A DNA stretch of 64,000 bases. Source: Halobellus salinus (GTDB taxonomy: Archaea; Halobacteriota; Halobacteria; Halobacteriales; Haloferacaceae). The notes below the pieces were generated by a model. It was not told where the DNA came from. It saw only the letters and a list, made by a program, of their open reading frames with translations, and did not search any database. Made by a program: the position numbers and the translations under genes. Below, piece after piece: positions 8,713-18,332 of this stretch. The stretch covers positions 62,001 through 126,000 of the forward strand of contig NZ_BMOC01000007.1 in the NCBI RefSeq assembly GCF_014646875.1. The letters run 5' to 3'. How positions within the stretch are numbered: position 1 is the stretch's first letter; every line of letters starts with the position of its first letter.

Positions 8713-8939
8713 GACGGGGGGCCGAGAGTTGCGCCCGAGGACCCTCCCTTGATCAATCGGAGCACCCGCACGCGGCCGGCGTCGACGGGTTGGTCCTCGG
8801 GCACGGGGCTTCCGTCGACCATCACAGACACCTCGTGGGGCGAGTAGCCGACCGCCCGCGCGAGGTCGGCGTACGTCGCGTCCGCGGCGACGTCGACGTT
8901 CCGGGTCTCCTCGCCGACGACTTCGACGGTCACGCGCAT
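8709..8939 (-). CDS. samp2: SAMP2-like ubiquitin-like modifier with C-terminal tail
   Basis: A 76-residue beta-grasp protein: [12 protein letters not shown], then [18 protein letters not shown] and [10 protein letters not shown]. This is close to Haloferax SAMP2, which is attached to lysines of target proteins and also serves in tRNA thiolation via the E1-like UbaA. In the known protein the diglycine is the C-terminus; here Gly65-Gly66 is followed by ten further residues ([10 protein letters not shown]) before the stop. Either a protease removes the tail, as for eukaryotic ubiquitin precursors, or this copy cannot conjugate. The stop overlaps the GTG of the GNAT gene. Divergent from rfc, the same neighbourhood as in Haloferax. 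Confidence 0.88.
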   Translation of the reverse strand: MRVTVEVVGEETRNVDVAADATYADLARAVGYSPHEVSVMVDGSPVPEDQPVDAGRVRVLRLIKGGSSGATLGPPS

Positions 8940-9068
8940 ACTCTCGTGTGGACGCTACCGGGGTTTCCCGGTTTCGCTCGGTGTCGGTGGCGGCCGACCG
9001 TAACCGTCGTCGATGCCTGCCGGACGCAACGCGGGTGGTTTATGACCCGCCGGATCCGTCCTTCCCGT

Positions 9069-12053
9069 ATGAGCGAGGCCGACGCGCCAGCGGACGCCGC
9101 GGCAGGGCGGGAGATCTGGATCGAGAAGTACCGCCCGGAGCGTTTCGAGGACATCCACGGCCAGGAGGACATCGTCGCTCGCCTCCAGTCGTACGTCGAA
9201 CGCGACGACCTGCCCCACCTGCTCTTTGCGGGGCCGGCGGGTACCGGGAAGTGCGTCACCGGAGACACACCCGTCCTCACGAACCGTGGGATCGAGCGTG
9301 TCGAATCGGTAGTCGGCGACGTCGACGGGTTCGGCACGCCCGACGACGGAGTAGAGGTACTATCACTCACCGACGCAAACGAGTTCGAGTACGTGGAGCC
9401 GTCCCACGTGTTCGGAAAAGAGGCGTCTGAGCTCCGGCGAATCGAGACACGTGACGGAGAGACGATGGAGGTCACGCCGGAGCACAAGCTCCTCGTTCTC
9501 ACGAAGGACGGGCTCACGTGGAAGGAGGCGGATTCCGTCGGCGATGGGGATCGGATCGCACGACCACGGCGCGTTCCGACGCCCCGCGTTCGTGCCGAAT
9601 CGGAATCGACGGCGCAGTCCGATGTACGGCTAAATTGGCTCGAAAACGTCGACGACGAACGCATCCGGATTCGTCTCACCGAGGAGTTCGCATCGGAGCT
9701 CGGACAGCCGAGTACGACCATCTCTCCCGACAGACTCCGAGCACTGGAGCCCGACACGGAAGCGCTCGAAGCCGGCGTCGAGTCGATCCAGTACGTCAAT
9801 TCGGTCGGTAGAGAATCACGACCCGTCACGCCGCCGTGGCGACTGACGCCCGAACTGGCCCGGTTCGTCGGCCTCGCTGTCGCGGAAGCACGCATCGATG
9901 GGGGACGGATCAAGTTCTACAACACCGACAACGACCTCTGCGACGCGTTCGCCGAAGCGGCCCGATCGCTGTTCGGTCTCGAACCGAAACGCGGGACACA
10001 GAAGGATGTACCCTACGTCGCGGTCCGGTCGCAGACGCTCACGCATCTGCTCCGGGAGTCGTTCGATGTCTTCCGGAGCGCGAGCGGCGATCAGGGGATC
10101 GGATCGACGCTCGTGTCCGGCGACGACGAAAGCCGCGCCGCATTCGTTCGAGCGATGTTCGATGGGGAGGCGCACGTCTCCGACAACGGGATCATCGAAC
10201 TGACACAAAAGAACGGAGATCATATCACACTTCTCTCCTATCTCCTCTCGACGTTCGGGATCCCGAGCCGTCGGCAGACGGTCCAGAAGTCGGCGACGAA
10301 CGGTTCGGGCATCGAGCGTGAGTACCACGTGTTGTACGTGTCCGGCGCTCGGAACCTCCGGCAGTTCGCCGACGAGATCGGGTTCAGTATCGAGCGGAAA
10401 CGGCGTCGGGTCGAGACACACGCTCGGAAAGAAGCCAATCCCAACCACGACACGATCCCCCGGCAGCGTGCCGCTCGGCAACTGTGCGCGGAACTGAACC
10501 TCCCTACCCAGTCGCTGCTGTCGGACACGCTCGATCCGGACAGTCCCGGGCGGAAGGCTCACGAATCGGAGCTCGCAGACGTCGTTGCGGCAGCGACGGA
10601 CCGTATCGAGGCGGCACAGGAGACGCTCGCGGCGATCGAACAGCTCTCGTCGGAGCTGAAAAGCGCCACTGCGGCCCCGGCCGAGTGGGTTCGCGCCAGA
10701 GAACAGTTAGAGCCGATAACGTCCCGACGCGACGTATCCGAGTCGACCGGCGTCCGTAGCGATCGGCTGCTGGAGTACGCCGACGGTCGTCGGACCCCGT
10801 ACGTGTCGCGGGTGACGACGTTACTTTCCGAACTCGATGGAGAGGAACGCGACACGACAGCTTCAGATGCAGGCCAAACCGCGAATATCGGACGCCTCAA
10901 CCAGGAACTCTCCGCGTGTGTCGACGCACTAGGGGTCTCGTACGAGCGCGTCGCCGAGGGGACAGACCTACGCGGCACCGACGTGAACCAACTCCTGACG
11001 GCGGACGGTCAGGAACTCGATGGGCTCGTCAGGTTCGAGACCGTCGCCGACCGGCTGCGCGAACTGGCCGACGGGATGCTCTCGCTCGACGTGATCGAAC
11101 GTCTCGATTCGATCTCCCGCGTTGCGGACGCTGATCTGTACTACGACGAGGTGACGAGCGTCGAGACGATCAAGGAGCCGCGGCGCGTCTACGATCTCAC
11201 GGTCCCGTCCTCGCGGAACTACGTCGCCGGGACGAACCCTACCGTGATGCACAACACGACCTCGGCCACTGCCATCGCCCGTGCGGTCTACGGCGACGAC
11301 TGGCAGAACAACTTCCTCGAACTCAACGCCTCCGACGAGCGCGGGATCGACGTGGTGCGCGACCGGATCAAGAACTTCGCGCGGTCGTCGTTCGGCGGGT
11401 ACGACCACCGGGTGATATTCCTCGATGAGGCGGACTCCCTCACGGATGACGCACAGGCAGCACTCCGCCGCACGATGGAGCAGTTCGCGGACAACACCCG
11501 CTTTATCTTGTCGTGTAACTACTCCTCGAAGATCATCGACCCGATCCAGTCGCGGTGTGCGGTGTTCCGGTTCTCCCCGCTCGGCGACGACGCGATCGCG
11601 GCGCAGGTCGAGGAGATCGCCGACGCGGAGGGGATCGAGGTGACCGAAGACGGTCTCGACGCCCTCGTCTACGCCGCAAGCGGCGACATGCGCCGCGCGA
11701 TCAACGCCCTCCAGGCCGCGGCCACGACCGGGGAGGTCGTCGACGAGGAGGCGGTGTATCTGATCACCTCCACCGCCCGCCCCGAGGACATCGAGGAGAT
11801 GGTCGAGGCCGCGATCGACGGCGACTTCGCGGCCGCGCGATCGCAGTTGGAGACGCTGCTCGTCGACACCGGGATGGCCGGGGGCGACATCATCGACCAA
11901 CTCCACCGGTCGGCGTGGGACTTCGACCTCGACGACCGGACCACCATCCGGCTGATGGAGCGGATCGGCGAGGCCGACTACCGGATCACCGCGGGCGCCA
12001 ACGAGCGGGTCCAGTTGGAGGCGCTTCTGGCGTCGCTGGCGGCCGAGGAGTAG
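9069..12053 (+). CDS. rfcS: replication factor C small subunit, intein-containing precursor
   Basis: The 994-residue precursor starts at ATG 9069 ([26 protein letters not shown]). Exteins join to 326 residues, the normal length of an archaeal RFC small subunit, the clamp-loader AAA+ ATPase that places PCNA on primed DNA. The N-extein ends inside Walker A (GPAGTGK, residues 55-61); the C-extein resumes with Thr730 and contains [13 protein letters not shown], the Walker [11 protein letters not shown], the SRC arginine-finger motif ([10 protein letters not shown]) and the collar domain. The intein must splice out to restore GKT, so activity depends on it. Upstream open frame before 9069 is not coding-like. 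Divergent from samp2. Confidence 0.95.
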   Translation: MSEADAPADAAAGREIWIEKYRPERFEDIHGQEDIVARLQSYVERDDLPHLLFAGPAGTGKCVTGDTPVLTNRGIERVESVVGDVDGFGTPDDGVEVLSLTDANEFEYVEPSHVFGKEASELRRIETRDGETMEVTPEHKLLVLTKDGLTWKEADSVGDGDRIARPRRVPTPRVRAESESTAQSDVRLNWLENVDDERIRIRLTEEFASELGQPSTTISPDRLRALEPDTEALEAGVESIQYVNSVGRESRPVTPPWRLTPELARFVGLAVAEARIDGGRIKFYNTDNDLCDAFAEAARSLFGLEPKRGTQKDVPYVAVRSQTLTHLLRESFDVFRSASGDQGIGSTLVSGDDESRAAFVRAMFDGEAHVSDNGIIELTQKNGDHITLLSYLLSTFGIPSRRQTVQKSATNGSGIEREYHVLYVSGARNLRQFADEIGFSIERKRRRVETHARKEANPNHDTIPRQRAARQLCAELNLPTQSLLSDTLDPDSPGRKAHESELADVVAAATDRIEAAQETLAAIEQLSSELKSATAAPAEWVRAREQLEPITSRRDVSESTGVRSDRLLEYADGRRTPYVSRVTTLLSELDGEERDTTASDAGQTANIGRLNQELSACVDALGVSYERVAEGTDLRGTDVNQLLTADGQELDGLVRFETVADRLRELADGMLSLDVIERLDSISRVADADLYYDEVTSVETIKEPRRVYDLTVPSSRNYVAGTNPTVMHNTTSATAIARAVYGDDWQNNFLELNASDERGIDVVRDRIKNFARSSFGGYDHRVIFLDEADSLTDDAQAALRRTMEQFADNTRFILSCNYSSKIIDPIQSRCAVFRFSPLGDDAIAAQVEEIADAEGIEVTEDGLDALVYAASGDMRRAINALQAAATTGEVVDEEAVYLITSTARPEDIEEMVEAAIDGDFAAARSQLETLLVDTGMAGGDIIDQLHRSAWDFDLDDRTTIRLMERIGEADYRITAGANERVQLEALLASLAAEE
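9252..11255 (+). mobile_element. intein with LAGLIDADG homing endonuclease in RFC Walker A
   Basis: The 668-residue insert begins with Cys ([13 protein letters not shown], block A; residue 62) and ends PTVMHN, followed by the extein Thr of GKT. Block B is TPEHKLLVL; block F is [16 protein letters not shown]; block G is VMHN. The endonuclease shows two LAGLIDADG-type motifs, [14 protein letters not shown] (block C, last Gly replaced by Ala) and [13 protein letters not shown] (block E), so it may still cut or be decaying. About 230 residues after block E, including HTH-like helices, may contact DNA. Codon choice looks less GC-biased than the exteins. Insertion in the P-loop is a known RFC intein site in archaea. 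Confidence 0.93.
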
Positions 12054-12136
12054 GTCGGCTCGCGGCCGTTCGCGGAATCCGTGGCGTCGACTGCCAGTGT
12101 TCGGGGGAGCGATGGCTGAGCGAAAACCTACCGGGT

Positions 12137-12258
12137 GGGACTGGAAGGGGCCGCGTTCTCGCTGAGCGAGACGACGCAAGGACCGCAGGCGCGAACGAAG
12201 CGAGCGCCGAGGACCGCAGCGAGTCGCAGCCAGCGAGAACGCGGGGGCTTCCGAGGTC
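12137..12258 (+). repeat. interspersed structured repeat, copy 1
   Basis: Lies in the 301-bp gap between rfcS and alaS. It opens with GGGACTGGAAGGGGCCGCG and closes with GGGGGCTTCCGAGG. A perfect 14-bp stem pairs 12151-12164 (CCGCGTTCTCGCTG) with 12231-12244. Inside, ACCGCAGGCGC at 12182-12192 and GCGCCGAGGACC at about 12204-12215 form a second hairpin (GGCGC/GCGCC). The same layout with compensatory changes occurs at 47200-47366. Either a structured RNA or a hairpin-type mobile repeat; no protein-like frame is credible. Confidence 0.7.
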
Positions 12259-12354
12259 CCGACTGATCCGCTCAAGACAGTTTCATCGAAATGTAAATCG
12301 TATCGACCCCGGTCCCGGAACTGTTTTACCCGGCCACTGGCCAACTCACGGGCA

Positions 12355-15129
12355 ATGAGTGAGCTCGAAGCGGAGTACCGACTCGACTACTTTGAGGAGG
12401 AGGGGTTCCACCGGAAACAGTGTCCGGTGACCGACGTCCACTTCTGGACGCGCGACCCCGACCGCGAGACGTGCGGCGAGCCGCCCGCCGACGACTACTC
12501 CTTCATCGACAATCCCGGCTTCGACGAGGCGTACACCTTAGCGGAGATGCGCGAGGCGTTCCTCTCGTTTTTCGAGGCCAACGACCACGAGCGGATCCAG
12601 CCGTACCCCGTCGCCGCCAACCGGTGGCGCGACGACGTGTTGCTCACCCAGGCGTCGGTCTACGATTTCCAACCGCTTGTCACCTCCGGGCGGAGCCCGC
12701 CACCGGCCAACCCGCTGACTATCTCTCAACCCTGCATCCGGATGCAGGACATCGACAACGTGGGCAAGACCGGTCGGCACACGATGGCGTTCGAGATGAT
12801 GGCCCACCACGCGTTCAACACCCGCGAGGATGCCGACAACGAGTACGCCTACGAGGGGGAAGTCTACTGGAAGGACCAGACCGTTGAGCTCTGCGATCAG
12901 TTCCTCGAGCACATGGGCGCCGACCTGGAGGAAATCACCTACATTGAGGACCCGTGGGTCGGCGGCGGCAACGCCGGCCCCGCCTTCGAGGTGCTCTACC
13001 GCGGCGCCGAACTCGCGACACTCGTCTTCATGTCGATGGAGCAGGATCCGGAGGGCAACTACGAAATGAAAGACGGCAACCGGTACTCGCCGATGGACAC
13101 CTACGTCGTCGACACCGGGTACGGCCTCGAACGCTGGACGTGGGTCTCTCAGGGCACCGCCACCGTCTACGAGGCGATCTACCCCGACGCCATCGAGTTT
13201 CTCAAAGACAACGCCGGGGTCACCCTGAGCGAGGAGGAGGAAGACCTCGTCCACCGGGCGGCGAAACTCTCCGGATACCTCGACATCGACGAGGTCGACG
13301 ACCTGACTGCGGCCCGGGCGGAGGTCGCCGACCAACTCGACGTCGACGCCGACGAACTCACCGAACTCCTCGAGCCGCTCGAGACGATCTACGCCATCGC
13401 GGATCACTGTCGGACGCTCGCGTACATGTTCGGCGACGAGATCGTCCCCTCGAACGTCGGCACCGGATACCTCGCGCGGATGGTGCTCCGGCGGACCAAA
13501 CGCCTCGTCGACGATATCGGCGTCGACGCCCCGCTCGACGAACTCGTGGACATGCAGGCCGAGCGGCTGGGGTACGACAACCGCGACACCATCCGCGACA
13601 TCGTCCGGACCGAAGAGCGAAAATACCGCGAGACGCTCGAGCGCGGCCGCCGCAAAGTCGAAACGCTGGCCGCGGAGTACGCCGATCGTAACGACCCCAT
13701 CCCGGTCGACGAACTCATCGAACTGTACGACTCCCACGGTATCCAACCCGGGATGGTCGAAGACATCGCCGGGGAGTATGGGGCAACAGCCACCGTTCCC
13801 GACGACTTCTACTCGCTGGTCGCCGACAGACACGCCGGCGCGGACGCAACGGCGGCCGCGGAGGGCCACGACGACCGGCTCACGGACCTCCCGGAGACCG
13901 AGAAGCTGTTCTACGACGATCAAGAGCGGACCGAGTTCGAGGCGGTGGTTCTCGACGTCTTCGAGCGCGACGGCGACGAGGGCGCGTACGACGTGGTGCT
14001 CGACCAGACCATGTTCTACCCCGAGGGCGGCGGCCAGCCCGCCGACCACGGCACCCTCGCGACCGACGACGCGACCGTTCGGGTGACCGACGTCCAGAAG
14101 CACGACGGCGTGGTCGTCCACCGGACCGACGGCGACCCGGGGACCGGGGAGTTCGTTCGCGGCCAACTCGACGTGGAGCGTCGCCGGCGGCTCATGCGCC
14201 ACCACACCGCGACTCACGTGGTCGGGCTCGCTGCCCGACAGGTCCTCGGCGAGCACGTCCGGCAGGCGGGCGCCCAGAAGGGAACCGACAGCGCGCGGCT
14301 CGACATCACCCACTACGAGCGGCTCGAACGCGAGGACGTGACGCGGATCGAAGCCGTCGCAAACGAGATCGTGATGGAGAACACGCCGGTGGAGCAGGCG
14401 TGGCCCGACCGCAACGAGGCGGAGGCCGAACACGGGTTCGACCTCTACCAGGGCGGGATTCCGCCGGGAGATCAGATCCGGACGATCACCATCGACGACG
14501 ATGTCCAAGCCTGCGGCGGCACCCACGTGCACCGGACCGGCGACATCGGCGCGATCAAGCTGCTCTCGACGGAGCCGGTCCAAGACGGGGTCGAGCGGCT
14601 GACGTTCGCCGCGGGCGACGCTGCCGTTGAGGCCACCCAGCGCACCGAGGGCGCGCTCTACGACGCCGCAGAGGTCCTCGACGTGACCCCCGAGGACGTG
14701 CCCGCGACCGCAGAACGGTTTTTCACCGAGTGGAAGGAGCGCGGCAAGACCATCGACCGGCTGCGGACGGAACTTGCTGAGGCCCGTGCGAGCGCCGACG
14801 ACGCGATTGATATCGACGGCACGCCTGCGGCGGTGCGCCGACTCGACGCCGACGCCGACGAACTCCGCGCAACCGCGAACGCGTTGGTCGATAACGGAAC
14901 CATCGCCGTGCTCGGCTCCGGCGCCGGCGGCAGCGCGCAGTTCGTGGTCGGCGTCCCCGACGGCGTCGGCATCAACGCCGGGGAGGTCGTCGGTCGACTC
15001 GCGGCGGCGGTCGGCGGCGGGGGCGGCGGTCCGCCGGACTTCGCACAGGGTGGTGGCCCCGACGTCGACACTCTCGACGACGCCCTTGAGTCGGCGCCGG
15101 AAGTCTTGCGGGCGGTCCACCGGGCGTAG
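12355..15129 (+). CDS. alaS: alanyl-tRNA synthetase
   Basis: A 924-residue archaeal-type AlaRS that charges tRNA-Ala. The N-terminal class II catalytic core includes [16 protein letters not shown] (motif 2 region) and [16 protein letters not shown] (motif 3 region, about residues 244-260). The editing domain has the zinc-type HHTATH (about 617-622) and CGGTH (about 720-724) motifs that clear Ser-tRNA and Gly-tRNA. A helical segment and the glycine-rich C-Ala domain ([16 protein letters not shown]) finish the protein. Archaeal enzymes carry the extra N-terminal ~60 residues seen here ([21 protein letters not shown]). A T-rich box about 31 bases before ATG 12355 may be its promoter. Confidence 0.97.
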   Translation: MSELEAEYRLDYFEEEGFHRKQCPVTDVHFWTRDPDRETCGEPPADDYSFIDNPGFDEAYTLAEMREAFLSFFEANDHERIQPYPVAANRWRDDVLLTQASVYDFQPLVTSGRSPPPANPLTISQPCIRMQDIDNVGKTGRHTMAFEMMAHHAFNTREDADNEYAYEGEVYWKDQTVELCDQFLEHMGADLEEITYIEDPWVGGGNAGPAFEVLYRGAELATLVFMSMEQDPEGNYEMKDGNRYSPMDTYVVDTGYGLERWTWVSQGTATVYEAIYPDAIEFLKDNAGVTLSEEEEDLVHRAAKLSGYLDIDEVDDLTAARAEVADQLDVDADELTELLEPLETIYAIADHCRTLAYMFGDEIVPSNVGTGYLARMVLRRTKRLVDDIGVDAPLDELVDMQAERLGYDNRDTIRDIVRTEERKYRETLERGRRKVETLAAEYADRNDPIPVDELIELYDSHGIQPGMVEDIAGEYGATATVPDDFYSLVADRHAGADATAAAEGHDDRLTDLPETEKLFYDDQERTEFEAVVLDVFERDGDEGAYDVVLDQTMFYPEGGGQPADHGTLATDDATVRVTDVQKHDGVVVHRTDGDPGTGEFVRGQLDVERRRRLMRHHTATHVVGLAARQVLGEHVRQAGAQKGTDSARLDITHYERLEREDVTRIEAVANEIVMENTPVEQAWPDRNEAEAEHGFDLYQGGIPPGDQIRTITIDDDVQACGGTHVHRTGDIGAIKLLSTEPVQDGVERLTFAAGDAAVEATQRTEGALYDAAEVLDVTPEDVPATAERFFTEWKERGKTIDRLRTELAEARASADDAIDIDGTPAAVRRLDADADELRATANALVDNGTIAVLGSGAGGSAQFVVGVPDGVGINAGEVVGRLAAAVGGGGGGPPDFAQGGGPDVDTLDDALESAPEVLRAVHRA

Positions 15130-15205
15130 CCGGGCTTCCGCACCGACAGGCCACGAGCGCGTGGTTTGCGCTACGTCCACCGGGTGGCACCGCCGCGACC
15201 AGCAC

Positions 15206-15215
15206 AAAATTTATT
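15206..15215 (+). promoter_or_regulatory. TATA box for the gene at 15239
   Basis: AAAATTTATT centred about 28 bases before GTG 15239, fitting a leaderless transcript. Confidence 0.6.
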
Positions 15216-15238
15216 CGTAACTGTTGTCCATTTAACGT

Positions 15239-15832
15239 GTGGACGATGTATCGCGAACCGCCTCCCGGATCGACGGGGCGTCGTCGGTGCTGATCCTGCG
15301 CCCGCAGTCGGCCGCGCGAGCGGACACCGCGTGGAGACGGGCGCTCGTCGACGATCCAGAGTCAGTCAAGTTGGTCGGTGTGTGCCTGTCCGACCGCCCG
15401 GCGGAGTGGTACAAAGAGTGGCGTGAGGTGCTCGGGACCGAACCCGCGGCAGCGGCGGTGATCACGACGCCGGAACTGGCGGGCGACGACGACCCCGACA
15501 GCGTCGAGTTGAAAACCGTCTCGACACCCTCGAACCTCACGGGAATCGGGGTGAAGACCACGCCGTACCTGAACCGGTGGGATGACGCGGTCGCAGTGGT
15601 CGACCCCCTAACGGTGTTGTGCCAGTACGCTGACACGCAGGAGGTCTATCAGTTCCTCCACGTGCTGTTGGCGCGGCTCCGGGGCAGCGGCCAGGCGCAG
15701 GTCTACGCCGACCCGGTAGTCGATGACGAACGCTCGATCGAACTCCTCAAATCACTCTTCGACGCCGTGGTCGAGTACGATCCCGAGGGAGAGCACAACG
15801 GCGACTGGAACGCTCGGCGCCGCCAGTCGTGA
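15239..15832 (+). CDS. haloarchaeal DUF7504-like (HTR-like) protein
   Basis: A 197-residue protein starting at GTG 15239. It resembles the haloarchaeal DUF7504 group, RecA/KaiC-like folds without a good P-loop: SVLILRPQSAARADTAWRRAL takes the place of the Walker A strand and loop, and LVGVCLSDRPAEWYKEWREVLG and DDAVAVVDPLTVLCQYADTQEVYQFLHVLL follow. The expected GxxxxGK is absent, so nucleotide binding is doubtful. It may be regulatory; many relatives sit near signalling genes. The family assignment rests on memory of the pattern and is moderate. Confidence 0.65.
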   Translation: MDDVSRTASRIDGASSVLILRPQSAARADTAWRRALVDDPESVKLVGVCLSDRPAEWYKEWREVLGTEPAAAAVITTPELAGDDDPDSVELKTVSTPSNLTGIGVKTTPYLNRWDDAVAVVDPLTVLCQYADTQEVYQFLHVLLARLRGSGQAQVYADPVVDDERSIELLKSLFDAVVEYDPEGEHNGDWNARRRQS

Positions 15833-15871
15833 GTCGGGTGAAATAACCCGAACCGACGTCTCGAGTGAGGT

Positions 15872-16645
15872 ATGCCGACAGTCACGAACGGCGCCGAGAT
15901 CTACTACGAGACCGTGGGGACGGGTGAGACGGTCGTATTCGTTGGTGACGCGGGGTACGGCGCGTGGCAGTGGGGGTGGCAACACCCCGCCGTCGCTGGC
16001 CCGTACGAAGCCATTGTGACGGACCTCCGGGGAGTCGGTCGCTCCGACCGGGGAGCGACGGTCGACGGTGTCGAGACCCTGGCTGCGGATCTCACAGCAG
16101 TACTCGCCGACGCCGGTGCCGACGCTGCCCACTTGGTCGGGGCGGGACTCGGCGGGATGGTGGCGCTCCAAGTCGCGCTTTCGACCTCTCGAGTCGAGAG
16201 TCTGACCCTGGTCGGGACCGCCGCGCGCGGCCACGGTCTCGACCTCGGCCCGCTGTGGGGCGACCCCGGCGACCCCGATACACTCGAACGGTCGGTCGCG
16301 GCCGGACTCTCCGATGCGTTCCTCGACGCACACCCCGACGCCGTTGAGCGGATGGTGGGGTGGCGGGCCGAGGAGGACGCCCCCCGGCCGGTGTTCGAGG
16401 CCCACGCCGCCGCCGTGGCGAGGTTCGACGTGTCCGACCGGCTCTACGAGGTCACCCAACCGACGCTGGTCGTCCACGGCGGCGACGACACGGTCTGGCC
16501 CCCCGAACGCGGCGCCGCGCTGGCGGAGGACCTCCCCCGCGGGGAGTTCCACGAGGTGGCCAACGCGGGCCACTTAGTCCACGTCGAGGCGTCGCGTCGG
16601 GTCAACGATGACCTGCTCGGGTTCCTCGCGGGGGTGTCATACTGA
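15872..16645 (+). CDS. alpha/beta-hydrolase-fold protein lacking the nucleophile
   Basis: A 257-residue alpha/beta hydrolase fold: DLRGVGRSDR (about residues 51-60), the nucleophile elbow region HLVGAGLGGMVALQ (87-100), HGGDDTVWP (acid turn) and NAGHLVH (catalytic histidine). In the elbow the canonical GxSxG reads G-A-G-L-G, so Gly92 occupies the serine position. The acid and histidine remain. It may be a pseudo-hydrolase or use another chemistry. It follows the DUF7504-like gene by 39 bp in the same direction. Substrate unknown. Confidence 0.85.
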   Translation: MPTVTNGAEIYYETVGTGETVVFVGDAGYGAWQWGWQHPAVAGPYEAIVTDLRGVGRSDRGATVDGVETLAADLTAVLADAGADAAHLVGAGLGGMVALQVALSTSRVESLTLVGTAARGHGLDLGPLWGDPGDPDTLERSVAAGLSDAFLDAHPDAVERMVGWRAEEDAPRPVFEAHAAAVARFDVSDRLYEVTQPTLVVHGGDDTVWPPERGAALAEDLPRGEFHEVANAGHLVHVEASRRVNDDLLGFLAGVSY

Positions 16646-16778
16646 GAGCACTCAGTACGAGCGGGTCGGGCGTCGCCCGTCGCGTTCGACCGGCAGTCGG
16701 CGAGGGGCGGTGGGCCACGGCAGCAATCCGTTGTCAGGGTCGCAAGGAATTTGAGCTCCGGCCCCGTCTCGGGTAGTA

Positions 16779-17483
16779 ATGAGTCGACACGACGACCGGC
16801 TCCGGGTGGCGCTCCTCGACGCCTCACACGGCGACACCCACACCCGTCGGAACTTCCGGCGGGAACTCGACGCGGAGCTCGTGGAGTTCGACGTGACCGA
16901 GGGCGACCGCCCGGCCGGCTTCGAGTTCGATGGCGTGGTGATCACCGGCTCCCGGGCGTCGGTCTACTGGGACGAGGGGTGGATCGATCCACTGGTCGAC
17001 TACGTCGCGAGCGCCCACGACCGGGGGATCCCCATTCTCGGCGTCTGTTACGGGCACCAGGTTCTCGCCGCGGCGCTCGACGGCCGCGTTGAGTCGATGG
17101 GCGAGTACGAACTCGGCTACCGCGAGGTGACTCGTGTCGGGGACGACGACCTCTTCGAGGGGGTCCCCGAAACGCTCACCGCGTTTATGTCCCACTCCGA
17201 CGCCGTCACCCAGCTTCCGGCAGGAGCGGAACTGTTGGCGGAGAACGACTACGGGATCCACGCGTTCCGCCGGGGCCGCGCGTGGGGCGTCCAGTTCCAC
17301 CCGGAGTACGACCGTGAGACGGCCACGACGCTCACGAAACAAAAGGACCTCGACGAGGAACGCATCCGGTCGGTCCTCAACGGCATCACCGCAGAGAACT
17401 ACGACGCCGCCTGCCGGGCCAAACGGCTCTTCGACAACTTCACGCAGTACGCCCGCCGGGTGCGGGCGGAAGCGACCGCCTGA
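16779..17483 (+). CDS. class I glutamine amidotransferase-like protein
   Basis: A 234-residue GATase1 domain. The nucleophile elbow is GVCYGHQVLA (Cys about residue 88), and the triad is completed by VQFHPEYD (His and Glu). GSRASVYWDEGWI matches the stand-alone GMP-synthase-subunit-like group. There is no synthetase partner beside it. The C-terminal 55 residues form a helical extension (LTKQKDLDEERIRSVL). Such proteins hydrolyse glutamine or gamma-glutamyl compounds; the acceptor is unknown. Confidence 0.85.
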   Translation: MSRHDDRLRVALLDASHGDTHTRRNFRRELDAELVEFDVTEGDRPAGFEFDGVVITGSRASVYWDEGWIDPLVDYVASAHDRGIPILGVCYGHQVLAAALDGRVESMGEYELGYREVTRVGDDDLFEGVPETLTAFMSHSDAVTQLPAGAELLAENDYGIHAFRRGRAWGVQFHPEYDRETATTLTKQKDLDEERIRSVLNGITAENYDAACRAKRLFDNFTQYARRVRAEATA

Positions 17484-17709
17484 TACGTCGGGATCGTTCC
17501 CACCACCCGACCCCGGCTCCGCGCACACCCCGATCTTCTCCGAGTCGAGGTCCGCTGTCACGCCGGGGTCCCGCATCGCCGACACGCCCTCCAGAGGCGC
17601 GTCAGCGCTCGTGACTCCGACTCCTCGTCCCGGGGCCGGCCGCCACCCAGGGTACCGGCGTCCGGGTCACCGACCGACGGGATTTTCCACCGCGCCCGAG
17701 TACCCGTAG

Positions 17710-18033
<324 letters not shown>

Positions 18034-18083
18034 ATCGCCTCGGGGTCAACCCCTGGGGCACTCTGCTTGTATACTGTGACCTA

Positions 18084-18141
18084 CCCCGCCCCACTCGCTC
18101 CCGCTCGCCCTGCGGCGGTCGGTCACTCCGCGAGGGCGGGG
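18084..18141 (+). repeat. 58-bp GC-rich hairpin repeat, module A copy 1
   Basis: Starts CCCCGCCCCACTCGC and ends GCGAGGGCGGGG, so the ends can pair. Copy 2 at 19646-19703 is the same length with two mismatches. Located just downstream of the ferredoxin gene; may act as a hairpin terminator or be a mobile intergenic repeat. Confidence 0.75.
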
Positions 18142-18146
18142 CTGGA

Positions 18147-18207
18147 GGGGGCTTCCGAGGTCTTCGCTCTCTCGATCTGCCCGATGTCACTCCTAACTGA
18201 ACAGTAC
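18147..18207 (+). repeat. GGGGCTTCCGAGG repeat, module C copy 1
   Basis: Begins GGGGCTTCCGAGG and ends ACTCCTAACTGAACAGTAC. The same ~60-bp block follows the structured repeat at 47353-47412, so the 3' end of that repeat family is present here without its 5' half. Confidence 0.6.
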
Positions 18208-18224
18208 CCGCGCTTCCCTGCCGA

Positions 18225-18275
18225 CCTGCTCGCTTTGCTCGCCGAGGCCGGGGGCCCCGCGCTCCCGACTGCTGA
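18225..18275 (+). repeat. 51-bp repeat, module B copy 1
   Basis: Runs from CCTGCTCGCTTTGCTCGCC to GCTCCCGACTGCTGA. Copy 2 at 19954-20004 is the same length with few changes. In both places B lies downstream of module A with the same orientation, bracketing the histidine kinase gene region. Spurious frames across it give LLALLAE-type peptides. Confidence 0.65.
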
Positions 18276-18332
18276 ACGCCGGGCTGTCGTGACAGCGCGG
18301 AGGACCGGGGGCCGTCTCCACTCGAAGGCGGT

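Noticed and set aside
12538-15207. 889-residue open frame on the minus strand opposite alaS
   Set aside because: Pure shadow of alaS caused by high GC and RNY codon bias; no motif, and the plus strand is a full AlaRS.
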